Positions 61,336-64,000 of a DNA stretch of 64,000 nucleotides are shown in pieces. Both the position numbers and the translations under genes were made by a program. The stretch lies in NCBI GenBank assembly GCA_046290675.1, contig JBKAHA010000002.1, forward strand, positions 744,001 through 808,000, in the 5' to 3' direction. The stretch comes from Aureliella sp046290675 (GTDB lineage Bacteria > Planctomycetota > Planctomycetia > Pirellulales > Pirellulaceae). The notes below the pieces were generated by a model, which was not told the DNA's origin, did no database searches, and saw nothing but the letters and a program-made list of their open reading frames with translations. Each line of letters begins with the position of its first letter. Within the stretch, counting starts at the first letter, position 1.

Positions 61336-63603
61336 ATGAATTCGAAAGGGGCACCGGAAGATCGTCTGGCATCAAAAGAGATCGTTCTGTTGGGAGTCGG
61401 GCATACGAATGCGCACGTTGTCCGCAAATGGGCAATGGCTCCAATCGCCGACACACGCCTGACTTGTGTTTCTAATTTTCACGTCGCAACTTACTCGGGA
61501 ATGCTACCGGCGGTACTTGCCGGCCAGGCATCTGTTGATGAGATGCAGATCGACCTGGTTCGCCTCTGTGCCTCGGTTGGGGCAAGGCTGATTGTGGATC
61601 GAGTGATTGGACTCGATACCGATGCCTCTCTGGTGCTGTTCGAAGATCGGCCGCCAATCCGCTTCGATGTTCTATCCGTGGGCGTAGGTTCCGTGCCGGA
61701 CGATCGAGGCGTTGCGGTGCGAGATGACGCATTGCTAAGAATTAAGCCCATGCAGACTTTTTTGACGCGTTTCAAGCAACGCGTCGAGGAGTCCATTGCG
61801 GAAAAGCAAGGGCAGGATCGACCCATTCGGATTGTCGTCGTGGGAGGAGGTGTCGCCGGGGTTGAGGTGCTCCTCTGCTTACCGCCGTTTCTGCAAAGGT
61901 GGCGCGAACAATCATTCGAGCTCGAGTTGGTTTCGCGTGGGTCAAGCCTGCTCAGTGAGTTGTCGGAATCGACTCAAGCACGCGTTCAGCGGATCTTGGC
62001 CCAGCGAGGGGTTGCAGTGAGGCTTGATTCTGAAGTCTCCGGTGTGGAGAGCGGCACCGTAACCTATGGATCTGGCGAGCGGGCTGCAGCAGATATCGTG
62101 ATCTGGGCAACAGGAGCTAGGGCACCGGACCTACTTGGGCAGCTCAATCTTCCAGTTGATCAACGGGGGTTCCTTGCGACTGATCCTTTTTTACGCGTCC
62201 AGCATGATGCTCCGCCGGCTAGTCAAGCGAGTAGTGCAGTGGTCTTTGCGGTCGGAGATTCTGGGTCCATTCAGCGTGGACGAGCAATCGCGAAAGCAGG
62301 CGTCTACGCTGTTCGACAGGGACCGGTCCTATGGGAGAACGTAAGGCGATCGCTCGAGTCCAAGCCGTTAAAGCGATTCCAGCCTCAACGTTCCTTCTTG
62401 AGGCTGATCAATACAGGGGACGGTGGTGCGATTGGGCAGTGGAAGGGAATCTCTTTTGCCGGTCAGTGGGTTTGGAAATTAAAGGACAAGATTGACCGCG
62501 ACTTCATGGAGAAGTTTCAGCCGACGGGTGGTATGTCGGATGAAGGCGGTGATATGCAATGTGACGGATGTGGATGCAAGCTTGGGCCTGATGTCTTGAA
62601 TAAAGCGTTGGACCAGTCATGGGGTGACGCGGATCAGGTGGCTGCGGCCGAAGAAGGGAGACCTGGTCAACACTGCGGTGTTACGCTGGATGACGCCGTG
62701 TTGTTGGAAGGTAGCCAAGCCAAGCTCTATGCCTCGACCGACTTTTTTACGAATCCACTTGATGACGCGTATGAATTCGGGCGGCTCGCTGCCTTGCATG
62801 CGGCGAGTGATCTAACGGCAACAGGGGTTGGGGTACGTCAGGCATTCTCCAATGTGGTTTTGCCGAAGGGCGACTCTCGAGCCCAGCAGACTTTGTTTGC
62901 AGATTTTACAGCTGGAGCGAGGCGTGAATTTGAAGGGATCGGGGCTAAGATCTGCGGTGGGCACACCATCGTAGGTCCACGGTTCGAAGCGGGCTTCACT
63001 GTGGTGGGGGAACGTATTGGAGACGAACCGTTGACGAAAGCGGGGCTCCAGCCGGGTGATCAACTCTATCTGACGAAACCACTTGGAATCGGCGTATTGC
63101 TCGCCGCGTTGATGCGTGCGGAATGCCGCGCGATGGATTATTCGGAACTCAAGACGGTTCTTTTTTCAGAACAGTCATCGCTCATACTTGCCGCAATTGA
63201 GGTTGGGTGTCGAGCGGCTACGGACGTGACGGGATTCGGACTGGCTGGGCATCTCTTGGAGATGCTCGAAGCTTCAAGGTGTAGCGCTCAGCTTGAGCTG
63301 AACTCCGTTCCGATTCTGTCCGGCGCGATTGAAGCGGTTCAAGCGGGAATTGAGAGCAGCCTGGCCCCGGCAAATAAGTCGGTGCGAAACCGGATTCAAT
63401 TGGGAGTGGACTTAGATCCGTCGCGAATTGCGCTTCTCTTTGATCCGCAGACGAGTGGTGGATTCCTAGTCGCGATTCCTGGTCAGAGAGTCACCGAGTG
63501 GGAAAAGCGGGTTCAAGAATCAGGCGAGTTCCTTCCCTCGCGAATTGGTGAGGTTTTCTTGGCCGGAAAAGCGGCTGGGGGAGAGCCACTGCTGATCCGT
63601 TAG
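61336..63603 (+). CDS. selD: Selenide, water dikinase fused to an NADH-dehydrogenase-like FAD domain
   Basis: 755 residues from the ATG at 61336; a TTG at 61324 would give better spacing from the upstream region, while AGGAG directly precedes the ATG. The N-terminal 385 residues are a type-II NADH-dehydrogenase-like flavoprotein: LLGVGHTNAHVVRKW, FHVATYSGMLPAVLAG, RIVVVGGGVAGVEVLLCL, an ADIVIWATGARAPDL motif and VVFAVGDSGSIQRGRA. The SelD part starts at about 400 with the catalytic CDGCGCKLGPDVLNKAL (Cys, not Sec, at the active position), then TDFFTNPLDDAYEFGRLAAL, HAASDLTATGVGV, GGHTIVGPRFEAG and SGGFLVAIPGQR. It makes selenophosphate; the flavin domain may supply reduced selenide. This fusion is known in several phyla. 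It lies 205 bases after selA. Confidence 0.93.
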   Translation: MNSKGAPEDRLASKEIVLLGVGHTNAHVVRKWAMAPIADTRLTCVSNFHVATYSGMLPAVLAGQASVDEMQIDLVRLCASVGARLIVDRVIGLDTDASLVLFEDRPPIRFDVLSVGVGSVPDDRGVAVRDDALLRIKPMQTFLTRFKQRVEESIAEKQGQDRPIRIVVVGGGVAGVEVLLCLPPFLQRWREQSFELELVSRGSSLLSELSESTQARVQRILAQRGVAVRLDSEVSGVESGTVTYGSGERAAADIVIWATGARAPDLLGQLNLPVDQRGFLATDPFLRVQHDAPPASQASSAVVFAVGDSGSIQRGRAIAKAGVYAVRQGPVLWENVRRSLESKPLKRFQPQRSFLRLINTGDGGAIGQWKGISFAGQWVWKLKDKIDRDFMEKFQPTGGMSDEGGDMQCDGCGCKLGPDVLNKALDQSWGDADQVAAAEEGRPGQHCGVTLDDAVLLEGSQAKLYASTDFFTNPLDDAYEFGRLAALHAASDLTATGVGVRQAFSNVVLPKGDSRAQQTLFADFTAGARREFEGIGAKICGGHTIVGPRFEAGFTVVGERIGDEPLTKAGLQPGDQLYLTKPLGIGVLLAALMRAECRAMDYSELKTVLFSEQSSLILAAIEVGCRAATDVTGFGLAGHLLEMLEASRCSAQLELNSVPILSGAIEAVQAGIESSLAPANKSVRNRIQLGVDLDPSRIALLFDPQTSGGFLVAIPGQRVTEWEKRVQESGEFLPSRIGEVFLAGKAAGGEPLLIR

Positions 63604-63648
63604 TTTCGGATTGCAGTTCGGTGTTCGATGTGAGGCCGTTGAACGAAA

Positions 63649-63674
63649 AAAGGGATCTCAGATGAGATCCCTTT
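63649..63674 (-). terminator. Terminator between convergent selD and rpsI
   Basis: An 11-bp perfect stem AAAGGGATCTC/GAGATCCCTTT with loop AGAT. On the minus strand the stem runs into a tract of six T (three from the stem arm), terminating rpsI; on the plus strand only three T are available, so it may act weakly for the sel operon. Confidence 0.88.
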
Positions 63675-63701
63675 CGGCGTAGTCGTTTGGAACAGTCGCG
63701 A

Positions 63702-64000
63702 TTAACGCTTACTGAACTGGGTACCTCGACGGGCACCATGAAGACCAGGCTTCTTACGCTCTTTCATTCGAGCGTCACGTGTGAGGAAGCCGTCATCACG
63801 AAGCGGTTGGAAATTCTCTTCGTTGAAGCTAACAAGAGCACGGGCCAGTGCCATGCGGATCGCGCCCGCCTGTCCGGTGAGCCCTCCACCGTTGACGCGG
63901 CAGATGACATCAACGCTGCTCGCAGCGTCTACATGCGCCAGTGTTTGAGCAACAGTCTGCTGATGTTGGACCGTTGGGAAGAAATCTTCAAGGGAACGAC
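63702..64000 (-). CDS. rpsI: 30S ribosomal protein S9, C-terminal part (cut by window edge)
   Basis: The last 99 codons are present; the start lies beyond 64000. The reading is RSLEDFFPTVQHQQTVAQTL, then VNGGGLTGQAGAIRMALARA, and it ends KKPGLHGARRGTQFSKR, the C-terminal tail of S9 that reaches the P-site tRNA. The complete C-terminus and a terminator just after the stop indicate a functional gene. rplM would be expected upstream, outside the window. Confidence 0.97.
   Translation of the reverse strand, partial: RSLEDFFPTVQHQQTVAQTLAHVDAASSVDVICRVNGGGLTGQAGAIRMALARALVSFNEENFQPLRDDGFLTRDARMKERKKPGLHGARRGTQFSKR

Overview
The window looks like a piece of a planctomycete chromosome, most likely Pirellulales (Rhodopirellula/Blastopirellula-like). 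No rRNA or taxonomic marker was compared, so this rests on gene content: exported PQQ/NHL-type beta-propellers, an FG-GAP protein and a DUF6807 (PmoA-type) protein, a formylglycine sulfatase, a serine/threonine kinase with tetratricopeptide repeats, an ECF sigma/anti-sigma pair, a DUF5658 protein and large genes of unknown function. Base composition is even and moderate in G+C. No rRNA, tRNA, CRISPR array or complete insertion sequence was seen.

Layout. 0-4.3 kb: exported proteins, namely a Cys-rich propeller lipoprotein, a PhnD/SsuA-type binding protein and a PQQ-like propeller. The last two lie in different frames but are joined by an A AAA AAG slippery heptamer followed by a 9-bp stem, so they may be one protein made by -1 frameshifting. 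4.3-6.9 kb: an ECF sigma factor, its membrane partner and a PDZ protein with one CXXCH motif. 7.3-11.1 kb: dnaG-rpoD. 11.9-17.6 kb: a CBS-containing family II pyrophosphatase, a TauE-type transporter and a DeaD-type helicase. 18-21 kb: tsaE, a membrane protein and a FabF-type synthase. 21.9-29.5 kb: envelope proteins, including an STN-domain protein overlapping a TPR/HEAT protein, an NfeD-type protease and a putative beta-barrel. 29.77-29.94 kb: a MITE-like element with 18-bp inverted repeats and 9-10-bp flanking direct repeats. 30-36 kb: a membrane Ser/Thr kinase divergent from an FHA-GAF-nucleotidyl cyclase. 36-39 kb: a PLP decarboxylase, the DUF6807 protein and the DUF5658 protein. 39.3-42.4 kb: rpsO-pnp. 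43-49.5 kb: an EamA-like membrane protein, an RsmC-like methyltransferase and a 1388-residue protein of unknown function preceded by a 16-bp palindrome. 49.5-54.7 kb: sthA, an isolated hisH and a TPR hybrid histidine kinase. 55.3-63.6 kb: a thioredoxin lipoprotein, a sulfatase, then selB-selA-selD for selenocysteine, with SelD fused to a type-II NADH-dehydrogenase-like domain. The right edge cuts rpsI.

The housekeeping genes (dnaG-rpoD, rpsO-pnp, rpsI, tsaE) are conventional. The candidates for something undescribed are the frameshift-joined binding protein/propeller, the short inverted-repeat element, the kinase/FHA-cyclase divergon and the 1388-residue protein.
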